Below, piece after piece: positions 47,520 through 56,410 of a stretch of 64,000 nt of DNA (position 1 is its first letter; each line of letters starts with the position of its first letter). The stretch comes from Fibrella rubiginis (GTDB lineage Bacteria > Bacteroidota > Bacteroidia > Cytophagales > Spirosomataceae). The notes under the pieces are model-generated. The model worked only from the letters and a program-made list of their open reading frames with translations, searched no databases and had not been told where the DNA came from. Location of the stretch: the NCBI RefSeq assembly GCF_017353185.1, contig NZ_JAFMYV010000010.1, forward strand, positions 1 to 64,000, written 5' to 3'. The position numbers and the translations under genes are program-made.

Positions 47520-50500
47520 ATGACCACTACCCAACCTTTCGACGTTCGCCATACTGTAGATCAGTTGAATCTGATCGGTCTTACCGTTGAGCATGACGGG
47601 TCGGTATCGTATGTGAACCCCTATACCCTTCGCGTCACGGCCTGGTCGATGGACGAGGTGATTGGCCGGAATTTTTTCGACGTACTCGTACTGCCCGACG
47701 ACCGGCCCGTGCTGGAAGCACTCTTCCGGGAAGCACTGCAACGCGGCGGATTTCCGGAATCGCGTGAAATTCAGCTACTTACCCGAAGCGGGTCTACGCG
47801 AAACGTGCATATTAACTCGTTTATCCCGAACGGGGTAGGGGGGCGGCCCGACGCGTTTACAATCATTGGCGAAGACCTGACCAACAAGCGGCGGGTGGCG
47901 TCGGCGTTGAGCAACACCAACGCACAACTTCAGGATCTGGTCGACAATACGAGCGACCTGATTCAACTCATCACCCTCGACGGGAAGTTCATCTTTGTGA
48001 ACAAAGCCTGGCGCGATCTGCTGGGCTACAGCGCCGATCAGATTGCGCAGCTTACCCTCCGCGATGTGCTCCACCCCGACTACGTGAAGAGCACCATCGA
48101 CCGGTTGCAGCGTGTGCAGGAAGGCGAGCCCAACCCATCATTTGAGACCGTTTTCCGGAGCCGCGATGGCCGCACGCTGTTTTTGTCGGGCAGCGTCAAC
48201 TGTCGTTATGACCAGGGCAAACCCACGGCGTTTCGCTGCATCCTGCGCGACATTACCCAAAAAATACGCGCCGAAAAGGCCCAGCGACTGTATTACAGCA
48301 TTGCCAGCTGGACGCTGAACACGCCTAACCTCGACGATTTCTACCAGCGCGTACACCGTGAACTGGGCAACATCATCGACGCCAGTAACTTCTTTATCGC
48401 CCTTTACGACCAAAGCAAACGCTACCTCACCTTCCCGTATTATGTAGACGAGTCGTTTCAGGGTAGTGTACGGTTCACCAAAAAACGCCTTGGCAGCGGC
48501 CTGACAGAGTACACGATCAACGCCAACAAGCCGCTGTTTCTCTACGACACCGACATTCTGAGGCTTGCCGACGAGCACCAAATTGACCTCTACGGGCAGC
48601 AGCAGCCCAAGGTTATGCTCACGGCCCCGCTGCGCATTGGCGATGAAATTACGGGTATCATCGGCGTGAAATCCTACGACGATGCCAGCCTGTATGGTCC
48701 GCGCGATCTTGAACTGCTCGAATTTATTTCGGGACAGGTGGCCCTGGCCATTGCCCGCAAGCAGGCTGAGGCGGCGCTGAACAAGCAGACCGCCCGACTC
48801 AATGCTATTTTTGATAGTAGCACGTACCTGATCTGGTCGGTGAACAAAGCATTGCAGCTTACCTCGTTCAATAAAAACTACGACAGGCTCATTCAGCAGA
48901 TGACCGGCGATACGCCCCGGCTGCATGTCAGCGCCGAAAAACAGGGCTGGCGGGCCGTTGGCGACGAAAACCAGCGGCTGCTCGACGACCGGTACCGGCT
49001 GGCGTTTCGGGGGCAACCGCAGAATTTTGAGATGCGGTTTGAACTGAATGGCAAAGAAACTTGGCTTGAACTGCACCTGAACCCCATCCTGCTGACGGGC
49101 GGTGTTATCGAAGAGGTGTCGGGTATTGCGCGCGACATCACCACGCGGAAGGGTGCGCAGATGAACATTGAACGTTCGGAGGAAAAATTCCGGGGCATAT
49201 TCGAAAACCTCCAGGACATCTACGTCCGTGCCGACCGGCAGGGCCGCATCACCATGATTAGTCCGTCGGTGTTTAAACGCAGCGGCTACACGCCCGACGA
49301 AGTGTTGGGGCAAGATGCGCTTCAGTATTTTGTGGACCCCAGCGTGATTCGGCGGGCACTGTTCAAACTTGTTCGCACGCGGTCACTGCGGAATTTCGAG
49401 GCCACGCTCCGCCGAAAAGATGGTACCGAACGGCAGTTTATGTTCAACATGCTGCTGCTGAAAGACGAAGATGGTCGCTACTCGGTCATTGCCGCCCTGG
49501 CCCGCGACATCACTGAACTCAAGCGGCAGTCGGCGGAACTGGTGAAAGCCAAAGATGAAGCAGAGCGGTCATTGAAGGTGAAAGAGCGTTTTCTGGCCAA
49601 CATGAGTCACGAAATCCGCACACCCATGAACGGCGTAATTGGCATGGTCGACCTGCTCAACGACACGGTGCTCAACGACGAGCAGCGCGACTACGTCCGC
49701 ACCATTCGCCGGTCGTCGGAGACGCTGCTGAATATCCTGAACGACATTCTTGACCTCTCGAAAATTGAGGCGGGCAAAATGGTTCTGCACGAAGCACCGG
49801 TAGCCCTGGGCGAAGTGTTTGAGAAACTGATTGCCTTGTTTGGGCAGCAGGCCAACGCCAAAGGCAACCGGCTGTTTTATACCCTCGGTCCCGACCTGCC
49901 CCAGTTTGTGATTGCCGACCAGACACGCCTGCTCCAGATTCTATCGAACCTGACATCTAATGCCCTGAAATTCACCGAAAACGGTACTGTTGAGGTAGCC
50001 GCGTCGCTGGTGAGCAAGCGGGGGAAATTCAACCGCATCAAAGTTGAGGTGAAGGATTCGGGCATCGGTATTTCGCCCGAAAACATCGGGCTGCTGTTCA
50101 ACTCGTTTAGTCAGGTCGACACCTCGTCGCGCAAAACGTTTGGTGGCACGGGCCTGGGCTTGTCGATCTCGAAAGAACTGGCCAGCCTGATGAAAGGGGA
50201 GGTGGGTGTAGAGTCGACGGTGGGCATGGGCAGCACGTTCTGGTTTACGGTGGAAGTAAAAGAAACGGCCATCAGCCCTACGCAAAGCCCCGCCGAAGCA
50301 GCCGCCGACATGAAAGTGACGGACTTTTTCACGGACTACAAGCCCATTGTGCTGCTGGTTGATGACAACGTGGTGAACCGCAAAGTGGCCAGTGAAATTC
50401 TGCGAAAAGCGGGATGTGTGGTCACCAACGCTGCCAGCGGTCCCGAAGCTATCGAGAAAGTTACAGACAGCTACGCCCCCGATGGCACCCCCTTCGACGT

Positions 50501-51200
50501 GATTTTCATGGACATCCAGATGCCCGACATGGACGGCGTGGAGGCCACCAAACACCTGCGTGAACAGTATGGCAAACGGCTACCCAAAATTGTGGCCATG
50601 ACCGCCTACTCCATGCGCGAAGACCGCGAGCGCTTCCTTAGCCAGGGCCTCGACGACTACATTGCCAAACCCATCCGCGCCCAGGGCCTCATTGCCAAAG
50701 TGAGCGAGTTGGTGAAGATTGTAGAGCCCGCACCGGAGGACCGGCAACATCTTGCGGCTCAGACACGTCAGCAATTGCCTGCGAGGGATGCTGACGTACA
50801 GCAGACCGCAGCGCCTGAGCCGCAAGATGTTGCCGGTCCGCCGGTGCGGGCTCTACGTCCTTACGCCGACGTACCTGTGATCGACCTCGACATACTGGAG
50901 CAACTTCGCGACATTGGCGGGGCTGAACTGGTGGAGAGCGTATTCGATGATTTCGTGACGGAGGCTACCGAACTGGTGCAGGAGTCGCTCAGGGCCTTTG
51001 CCGCGGGGGATATTGCCACGGTAAAAAGCCATCTGCACACCCTGAAAGGCAGCGCGGGCACCGTAGGCGTGGCCCGGCTGGCCCGCATTGCCCGCGAGGC
51101 CGAAGGGAAACTGAAAGTGCAGGATACCAGTCAGTTAGCGCAGGAACTCGACGCCCTAAAAGCTGCTTTCGACGAATTCATGGCCACGCCAAGACCGTGA
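47520..51200 (+). CDS. Cytosolic hybrid histidine kinase (PAS-PAS-GAF-PAS-PAS-HisKA-HATPase-REC-HPt)
   Basis: A 1226-residue phosphorelay protein without transmembrane segments. PAS-like domains are near residues 12-125 and 130-245, a GAF domain near 255-410, and two more PAS domains near 420-540 and 545-665. HisKA follows with the phospho-acceptor His697 (FLANMSHEIRTPMNG), then the ATPase domain with VKDSGIGISPENIG and FGGTGLGLSISKELA. The REC domain has VDDN and phospho-acceptor Asp998 (FMDIQMPDMDG), and the HPt domain has His1173 (HLHTLKGSAGTVG). The full His-Asp-His chain is therefore inside one protein, and an external Asp partner is expected; the single-REC regulator at 57086 is a candidate. 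The linker 1068-1112 is encoded by an inverted repeat. The signal is unknown. Confidence 0.93.
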   Translation: MTTTQPFDVRHTVDQLNLIGLTVEHDGSVSYVNPYTLRVTAWSMDEVIGRNFFDVLVLPDDRPVLEALFREALQRGGFPESREIQLLTRSGSTRNVHINSFIPNGVGGRPDAFTIIGEDLTNKRRVASALSNTNAQLQDLVDNTSDLIQLITLDGKFIFVNKAWRDLLGYSADQIAQLTLRDVLHPDYVKSTIDRLQRVQEGEPNPSFETVFRSRDGRTLFLSGSVNCRYDQGKPTAFRCILRDITQKIRAEKAQRLYYSIASWTLNTPNLDDFYQRVHRELGNIIDASNFFIALYDQSKRYLTFPYYVDESFQGSVRFTKKRLGSGLTEYTINANKPLFLYDTDILRLADEHQIDLYGQQQPKVMLTAPLRIGDEITGIIGVKSYDDASLYGPRDLELLEFISGQVALAIARKQAEAALNKQTARLNAIFDSSTYLIWSVNKALQLTSFNKNYDRLIQQMTGDTPRLHVSAEKQGWRAVGDENQRLLDDRYRLAFRGQPQNFEMRFELNGKETWLELHLNPILLTGGVIEEVSGIARDITTRKGAQMNIERSEEKFRGIFENLQDIYVRADRQGRITMISPSVFKRSGYTPDEVLGQDALQYFVDPSVIRRALFKLVRTRSLRNFEATLRRKDGTERQFMFNMLLLKDEDGRYSVIAALARDITELKRQSAELVKAKDEAERSLKVKERFLANMSHEIRTPMNGVIGMVDLLNDTVLNDEQRDYVRTIRRSSETLLNILNDILDLSKIEAGKMVLHEAPVALGEVFEKLIALFGQQANAKGNRLFYTLGPDLPQFVIADQTRLLQILSNLTSNALKFTENGTVEVAASLVSKRGKFNRIKVEVKDSGIGISPENIGLLFNSFSQVDTSSRKTFGGTGLGLSISKELASLMKGEVGVESTVGMGSTFWFTVEVKETAISPTQSPAEAAADMKVTDFFTDYKPIVLLVDDNVVNRKVASEILRKAGCVVTNAASGPEAIEKVTDSYAPDGTPFDVIFMDIQMPDMDGVEATKHLREQYGKRLPKIVAMTAYSMREDRERFLSQGLDDYIAKPIRAQGLIAKVSELVKIVEPAPEDRQHLAAQTRQQLPARDADVQQTAAPEPQDVAGPPVRALRPYADVPVIDLDILEQLRDIGGAELVESVFDDFVTEATELVQESLRAFAAGDIATVKSHLHTLKGSAGTVGVARLARIAREAEGKLKVQDTSQLAQELDALKAAFDEFMATPRP
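50721..50856. repeat. 42-bp inverted repeat inside the kinase coding sequence
   Basis: Arms 50721-50762 and 50815-50856 match at 41 of 42 bases, with a further internal stem ACGTCAGCA (50765-50773)/TGCTGACGT (50789-50797). It lies in frame and encodes the Pro/Ala/Gln-rich linker (residues about 1068-1112) between the REC and HPt domains. The CGGTCCGCCGGTGCGG core resembles the loop of the repeat at 3291-3407. Confidence 0.95.
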
Positions 51201-51203
51201 TAT

Positions 51204-51301
51204 GATTTACGATGTACGAATGACGATTTACGATTTTTGCTGACGCATAGTTACAGACGCGTCAGCAAAAATCGTAAATCGTCATTCGTACATCGTAAAT
51301 C
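51204..51301. repeat. Perfect 43-bp inverted repeat with TACGATG heptads, 3' of the kinase
   Basis: Arms 51204-51246 and 51259-51301 are perfect complements. Units are TACGATG, TACGAAT, GACGATT and TACGATT, then TTTGCTGACGC. It starts 3 bp after the kinase stop codon and ends 5 bp before the DinB-like GTG start. Its unit type matches the repeat on the other side of the kinase gene. Confidence 0.95.
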
Positions 51302-51306
51302 ACAGC

Positions 51307-51819
51307 GTGAACAAATCAGACATCGCGGTTATGCCCGCCTACTTCGACCGGTACGTTAATCTGGCACCGGCTATTGACATTATTGACGCGCTGAGTCAAC
51401 AAGCGTCGCTGGAAAGCGTTTTGCCCGCCGCGCTGATGACCGATCTAGGCGATTATGTTTATGCGCCGGGCAAATGGACGGCCAAAGACATTGTGCAGCA
51501 TCTGATTGATACCGAGCGTATTATGGCCTACCGTGCCCTGCGCTTTGCCCGCGCTGACAGTACGCCGCTGCCCGGTTTTGAGGAAGATGATTTTGCCCGG
51601 TCGGCCCGTGCCTCGCGTCGGACCATTACCGATCTGTATGCCGAATTTGAAGCCGTTCGGCAGGCCACGCTGGCTATGTACCGCAGTTTCGACGACGAGA
51701 TGTTGCAGGGAACGAGCATCTGTGCTGGTCGTGACTTATCGGTGCTGGCGTTGGGGTTTGTGCTCGTTGGCCACCCGATACACCACGCCAACGTGGTTCG
51801 GGAACGGTATAGTAGGTAA
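51307..51819 (+). CDS. DinB-like (DUF664) four-helix metal-binding protein
   Basis: A 170-residue cytosolic protein. The frame starts at the GTG at 51307; an ATG at 51331 (MPAYFDRYV) is an alternative. The DinB/YfiT four-helix pattern is clear: YAPGKWTAKDIVQHLIDTERIMAYRALRFAR supplies the first metal His, and LVGHPIHHANVVRERY near the C-terminus supplies the last two. The family includes thiol transferases (bacillithiol, mycothiol) and damage-inducible proteins. Because Bacteroidota of this group may use bacillithiol, an S-transferase role is possible but not shown. The gene starts 6 bp after the kinase-side hairpin. Confidence 0.85.
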   Translation: MNKSDIAVMPAYFDRYVNLAPAIDIIDALSQQASLESVLPAALMTDLGDYVYAPGKWTAKDIVQHLIDTERIMAYRALRFARADSTPLPGFEEDDFARSARASRRTITDLYAEFEAVRQATLAMYRSFDDEMLQGTSICAGRDLSVLALGFVLVGHPIHHANVVRERYSR

Positions 51820-51820
51820 G

Positions 51821-51875
51821 GTACCACGGACTTCGGTCCGTAAGGAAAACTCATACGGACTGAAGTCCGTGGTAC
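51821..51875. repeat. 22-bp inverted repeat directly after the DinB-like gene
   Basis: Arms 51821-51842 and 51854-51875 (GTACCACGGACTTC then GGTCCGTA) pair at 21 of 22 bases. It begins 1 bp after the stop codon. The GGACTTCGGTCC centre is itself palindromic. It is not heptad-based. Confidence 0.88.
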
Positions 51876-51915
51876 GATTTTGATCCCTCCAACTATCTGT
51901 AAATCAGCTCCGACT

Positions 51916-53388
51916 ATGAGCAATTCTTACCTGCCCAGGCAACTAGCTGTTGCCCTGTTTCTGATAATTATGAGTGGCTGGTTTGTAGCTGACTGCCAAT
52001 CGTCGGGCGGGCAGGCCACGCCTGTGACACCGGTAGTGGTGACGCCAACGCCCGCTGTGAAATCAGACGTCGCCCTATATGTGACCACGCCTGATCAGAG
52101 TCAGCTGTTTCTGAAGCAGAACACTAATCTGGTTTTCAGCACCACTGCTGCCTCCACAGGTGCTGTGATCGAGGTTGATTCGACGCAGACATTCCAGAGC
52201 ATCGACGGGTTTGGCTTTACCCTTACCGGCGGCAGCGCCATACTGCTGAACCAACTCAAACCCGCCGACCGCACCGCCCTGTTGCAGGAATTGTTTTCGC
52301 CCGAAGGCAACGGTATCGGTATCAGCTACTTGCGCATCAGTATTGGTGCATCTGACCTTAGCGACCACGTCTTTACGTACAATGACCTCTCGACGGGACA
52401 GACCGATCTGACTATGGCCAAGTTTAGTCTCGATCCGGAGCGGGTGGACCTGATTCCCATTTTGAAACAGATTCTGGCCATCAACCCCGACATCAAAATT
52501 CTGGGTTCGCCCTGGACACCGCCATCGTGGATGAAGACCAACGGTAGCTCAAAAGGCGGAAGCCTGAAGCCCGATTACTACGATGCCTACGCCCTGTATT
52601 TCGTTAAGTACATTCAGGGCATGAAGGCCGAAGGTATTCCCATCGACGCCATCACGGTGCAGAACGAGCCGCTGAACCCAAACAACAACCCCAGCTTGCT
52701 GATGCAAGCCGACGAGCAGACGGCGTTCATCAAAAAGAGTTTGGGACCGGCGTTTCAGAAAGCGGGTATCAAAACCAAAATCATCCTCTACGACCACAAC
52801 ACCGACCGCACCGACTACCCCCTCGCCACCCTGGCCGACGCCGCTGCCCGCCAATACGTCGATGGGTCGGCGTTCCACCTATACCTGGGCCGGATTGATG
52901 CCCTCACGCCAGTACATAATCAGCATCCCGACAAGAATATCTATTTCACCGAACAATGGACGGGATCAAAAGGAACGTTTGGCGGTGATCTGGGCTGGCA
53001 TGTAAAGAACCTGCTGATTGGGGCCACCCGCAACTGGAGCCGCAACGTGCTGGAGTGGAATCTGGCCTCGGACCCCGCCCAAAACCCGCATACCGACGGT
53101 GGTTGTACCGAGTGTCTGGGTGCATTAACCATTGGGGCCAGCGTGAGCCGCAACGTGTCGTATTACATCATTGCCCACGCCGCTAAGTTCGTGCGGCCCG
53201 GCTCGGTCCGAATTGGGTCAACCACACCGGCCAATCTCCCGAATGTGGCGTTTAAGACGCCCAGCGGCAGTAAAGTGCTATTGGTGGAAAACGAAAACAC
53301 CAGTAGTCAGACGTTCACGATCAAGTTTGGCAGTAAGACCGTACAGACCACATTGCCCGCCGGCGCCGTGGGGACATATGTGTGGTAG
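51916..53388 (+). CDS. Glycoside hydrolase family 30 lipoprotein (glucosylceramidase-like)
   Basis: A 490-residue lipoprotein. The ATG at 51916 precedes a signal ending in GWFVADC (lipidated Cys near residue 28). The (beta/alpha)8 barrel carries the GH30 signatures: SIDGFGFTLTGGSAILLNQL, ISYLRISIGASDLS, LGSPWTPPSWMKTNGSSKGG, the acid/base Glu251 in ITVQNEPLNPNN, and the nucleophile Glu346 in YFTEQWTG. A C-terminal beta-sandwich ends at VGTYVW. The family hydrolyses beta-glucosyl, beta-1,6-glucan or xylan linkages, and here beta-1,6-glucan or glucosylceramide-like targets are most likely. It would be surface- or periplasm-facing. The DUF4932-LytS-LytTR operon lies downstream in the same direction. 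Confidence 0.92.
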   Translation: MSNSYLPRQLAVALFLIIMSGWFVADCQSSGGQATPVTPVVVTPTPAVKSDVALYVTTPDQSQLFLKQNTNLVFSTTAASTGAVIEVDSTQTFQSIDGFGFTLTGGSAILLNQLKPADRTALLQELFSPEGNGIGISYLRISIGASDLSDHVFTYNDLSTGQTDLTMAKFSLDPERVDLIPILKQILAINPDIKILGSPWTPPSWMKTNGSSKGGSLKPDYYDAYALYFVKYIQGMKAEGIPIDAITVQNEPLNPNNNPSLLMQADEQTAFIKKSLGPAFQKAGIKTKIILYDHNTDRTDYPLATLADAAARQYVDGSAFHLYLGRIDALTPVHNQHPDKNIYFTEQWTGSKGTFGGDLGWHVKNLLIGATRNWSRNVLEWNLASDPAQNPHTDGGCTECLGALTIGASVSRNVSYYIIAHAAKFVRPGSVRIGSTTPANLPNVAFKTPSGSKVLLVENENTSSQTFTIKFGSKTVQTTLPAGAVGTYVW

Positions 53389-53512
53389 GCAATCAGTATG
53401 GACTTGCCTCGAAAATAGGCGTTAGTCACGGAAAGCAGGGCGTTGGTCAATCGGTTTTGGCTGTAAACAACGCGCCGATGTAGGTTTGGTCAACACTAAA
53501 CCGCATGCTGTT

Positions 53513-54610
53513 ATGACCCTGAAATTACTGACTGGTATCCTTGTAATCAGCGTGTTGCCTGCTTACGTCGTCGCACAGATGGTCCCTTCTCCGCCTGCCC
53601 GCCTCAGTGCTACGGTGCATCCGGGCATTGAATTGTTTACCGTGGTACAACTGCTGGCGGGCAAGTATCCGATGCCCAACAAATCGGCCTACGCCAAAGA
53701 AGTAGAGACCTATTTTACGCCCTATGCCAACCACCCGGCGGTGAAGCAGGCACGGCAATTAAAAAAGGTATACTCCGACTTGCCCGAACTGGGCTACTGC
53801 TTCGACAACTTCCCCGTCGTTCGCATTCATTACCCCGAGCAGGCTAACTGGTATACACTGAACGGTAAAGACACCATTCAGATTTATATGCGGCTCTGCA
53901 AGCAGTTTTACGAGGACACCCATTTCTGGAATTTCTTCCAAAAACACCACGCCGACTATGCCGCCTGGGCCAGGCCCGTGCAGGAAAATTTTGCCCGGCA
54001 GGGGCTGGTTGCCAAGCTGGACTCGTTCTACCGCACCCAAACCAAAGCTGCCAACTGGACGGTCTGCCTCGATCCGCTTAATAGCTGGGGTGCTCACGCC
54101 ATTATGCCCAAAAACCTTAACCCACGCTACGCCGACTATGTGGTTTATAACGTCGGCTTTTTCAACCGTGAATCGACCGATGCCGGTAGTCCGGTTTTCG
54201 ATATTGGCGCTGAGTCGGTCAATATAGTCTGGCATGAGGGCAGTCATATCTACACCCATGTGTTGCAGAAGCAGTATGCCGTTGCTATTGAGAAACTTAG
54301 CTACCTGCTTAACAAAGGTGACCAGGGCATGAAGCGCAATAACATCAGCACCTGGAGCCACTGTTTCGATGAAAATCTGGTGCGCGGCATTGTCATTGCC
54401 CTGTTCCGCCAACACCGCAGCCCGAAAGAAACCCGCAAGCAGGCCGCGCAGGAAATAGTGAGTGATTTTCAGTACGCAGGCGACATTGCCGACGTGATTT
54501 CGGACCGGTACATAGGCAACGGGGCTTACCGCGACTTCAACCAGTTTTTCCCCGAAATCCTGACGTACTTAGCCAAAAAATACCCCACTGCCGAACTGAC
54601 CAACCGATGA
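53513..54610 (+). CDS. DUF4932 secreted protein with HExxH motif
   Basis: A 365-residue exported protein. The ATG at 53513 starts the signal peptide (MTLKLLTGILVISVLPAYVVAQ); the frame is open 9 codons upstream. The mature region matches DUF4932: HPGIELFTVVQLLAGKYPM, YFTPYANHPAVKQARQL, and a putative gluzincin-like zinc site HEGSH (residues 241-245, SVNIVWHEGSHIYTHVLQ) with acidic residues further on. Metalloprotease activity is therefore possible but unproved. Its stop overlaps the LytS start (ATGA), so it is translationally coupled to a two-component system. That coupling suggests it senses or shapes the signal for the kinase. Confidence 0.8.
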   Translation: MTLKLLTGILVISVLPAYVVAQMVPSPPARLSATVHPGIELFTVVQLLAGKYPMPNKSAYAKEVETYFTPYANHPAVKQARQLKKVYSDLPELGYCFDNFPVVRIHYPEQANWYTLNGKDTIQIYMRLCKQFYEDTHFWNFFQKHHADYAAWARPVQENFARQGLVAKLDSFYRTQTKAANWTVCLDPLNSWGAHAIMPKNLNPRYADYVVYNVGFFNRESTDAGSPVFDIGAESVNIVWHEGSHIYTHVLQKQYAVAIEKLSYLLNKGDQGMKRNNISTWSHCFDENLVRGIVIALFRQHRSPKETRKQAAQEIVSDFQYAGDIADVISDRYIGNGAYRDFNQFFPEILTYLAKKYPTAELTNR

Positions 54611-55683
54611 ATTTCAGTCGCTATTCTCCAAGCCGCCGGGCAGTACCCGAATGGTCCATTCACTGGCTCATCTGGACATTGCTGACGGTTAAAGACATAG
54701 CCGAGATGTATGGCAGGCCAACTTATCCGGTGCCCAAAACGGCTGTGGCTACCTACTGGCTGCTGGGTATCGGCTACATGCTCATCAACGCGCTGGCGTT
54801 TTATTTGCCCATCTGGCTCGTGGCAAAACCGCTGCTGACGGGGCTGCTGAACTGGCGTCAGTTTGGCCGGGCCGGGCTAGGTTTGCTGGCTACGTTGGCG
54901 GCGGTTACGGCTTTCCGATACGGGCTGGAATTTTACCTGTTCAAACCCGTTCTGGGCTTCGATAACTACCAGCGAAACACCGCTTTCACGTTAGGTTGGT
55001 TTGTCGGAAACAGCGTTGGTTATTATTTCGACTACATCGCCTATGGCCTGCTTTACGCGTTTTTTCGGCAAAATTTTGTGAACGAACGGCGAAGGCGTGA
55101 GGCCGAGCAGGCTCAAACGGCGGCTGAACTGGCCTTCCTGCGGGCGCAGTTAAATCCTCATTTTCTGTTCAATACCATCAACGACATCTACGCGCTGGTC
55201 TACCAGAAATCCGACGCCGCGCCGGGTGCCCTGCTGAAACTGTCGGAACTGCTCCGGTACGTGCTGCACGAGGCCCGCCACGACCGGGTGCTGCTGGCCA
55301 AAGAGATTGATTACCTCAACGGACTGATTGAGCTACAGCGCATTGGCAGCAAAGGCACTATTTGCCTGGACTACCAGACAGACGGTCATCTCAACGGGCA
55401 GACTATTGCGCCAATGCTGCTGATTTCGTTTGTAGAGAACGCATTTAAACACGGTGTGGTCGACAACCCAGATCAGCCTGTTCAGTTGCGCGTAGACCTG
55501 ACCGCAACGACGCTGGATTTTAGTTTGTATAATGCCAAAAACCAGCAGCAAAAAGACCATACGGGGGGCATTGGCCTTGCCAACGTACGGCGTCGACTCG
55601 ACCTGCTCTATCCACACCGGCACACGTTGCAGGTGGCTGACGGCCCCAATGAATACCATGTAAATCTCCACCTCGACCTATGA
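54607..55683 (+). CDS. LytS-type sensor histidine kinase
   Basis: A 358-residue inner-membrane kinase. Four hydrophobic segments (about 48-70, 75-112, 125-143 and 143-155) precede a coiled linker (NERRRREAEQAQTAAELAFLRAQ). The His_kinase domain has the phospho-acceptor His185 in LNPHFLFNTIND, and the ATPase end has SFVENAFKHG and GIGLANVRRRL. It overlaps the DUF4932 gene by 4 bp upstream and the LytTR regulator by 4 bp downstream, forming a tight operon. It would phosphorylate Asp57 of the LytTR partner. Confidence 0.93.
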   Translation: MNFSRYSPSRRAVPEWSIHWLIWTLLTVKDIAEMYGRPTYPVPKTAVATYWLLGIGYMLINALAFYLPIWLVAKPLLTGLLNWRQFGRAGLGLLATLAAVTAFRYGLEFYLFKPVLGFDNYQRNTAFTLGWFVGNSVGYYFDYIAYGLLYAFFRQNFVNERRRREAEQAQTAAELAFLRAQLNPHFLFNTINDIYALVYQKSDAAPGALLKLSELLRYVLHEARHDRVLLAKEIDYLNGLIELQRIGSKGTICLDYQTDGHLNGQTIAPMLLISFVENAFKHGVVDNPDQPVQLRVDLTATTLDFSLYNAKNQQQKDHTGGIGLANVRRRLDLLYPHRHTLQVADGPNEYHVNLHLDL

Positions 55684-56390
55684 CCCCGCCTATCCGCTGC
55701 CTGGTGGTCGATGATAAACCGCTGGCTGTCGACATCCTGACCGACTACGTATCGAAGGTGCCGTTTCTGCACCTTGCCGGGGCTACCACCAATCCACTCG
55801 ACGCACTGAATCTGCTGAGCGAGCGCCCGGTCGACCTGATTTTTCTGGACATTCAGATGCCACAGCTAACAGGGCTTCAGTTTCTGAAAGCCATGCATGG
55901 CCGCGCTCAGGTGATCCTGACAACCGCCTATGCCGAATATGCGCTCGATGGGTTCGAGCATGACGTAGTCGATTACCTGCTGAAGCCTATTTCATTCGAG
56001 CGATTTTACCGGGCTGTGCAGAAAGCCCAAACATATCTCCGGCTTAGCGGTGAGCCACTGATCGACGCCCGCCCGTTTCTGTTCATTAAAACAGAACACA
56101 GGATGCAGCGTGTTGATATTGACTTGATTAAGTATGTTGAGGGGCTGCAGAATTACGTAGTGCTGCATACGCCGACGAAAAAAATTATTGCCCGCCAAAC
56201 CATCACCAGCTTAGAAAATGCCCTGCCGGCAGCGGCGTTTGTGCGGGTGCATAAGTCGTTTATTGTGGCGTTGGCGCATATCCATACCGTTGAACGCAGC
56301 CGTATTCTCATCACAAAAACTGAAGGGGGCACGCCCACGATCATCCCCATCGGCGATGCATACCGGGACATGTTCTACAAACTATTGTAA
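55680..56390 (+). CDS. LytTR-family response regulator
   Basis: A 236-residue regulator with an N-terminal REC domain (VVDDK, phospho-acceptor Asp57 in LIFLDIQMPQLTG, and LLKPISFERF with the conserved Lys). The C-terminal LytTR DNA-binding domain includes YVEGLQNYVVLHTPTKKIIARQT and FVRVHKSFIVALAHI. It is the third gene of the DUF4932-LytS-LytTR operon, joined by a 4-bp overlap. Such pairs often control envelope or polysaccharide genes. The neighbouring GH30 lipoprotein gene could be a target, by position only. Confidence 0.93.
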   Translation: MTPPIRCLVVDDKPLAVDILTDYVSKVPFLHLAGATTNPLDALNLLSERPVDLIFLDIQMPQLTGLQFLKAMHGRAQVILTTAYAEYALDGFEHDVVDYLLKPISFERFYRAVQKAQTYLRLSGEPLIDARPFLFIKTEHRMQRVDIDLIKYVEGLQNYVVLHTPTKKIIARQTITSLENALPAAAFVRVHKSFIVALAHIHTVERSRILITKTEGGTPTIIPIGDAYRDMFYKLL

Positions 56391-56410
56391 ATACGCTACT
56401 AATGGGTCAC

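Noticed and set aside
48138..49313. A 391-codon antisense frame inside the hybrid kinase gene
   Set aside because: The kinase domains are clear on the other strand. The antisense translation has no recognisable features.
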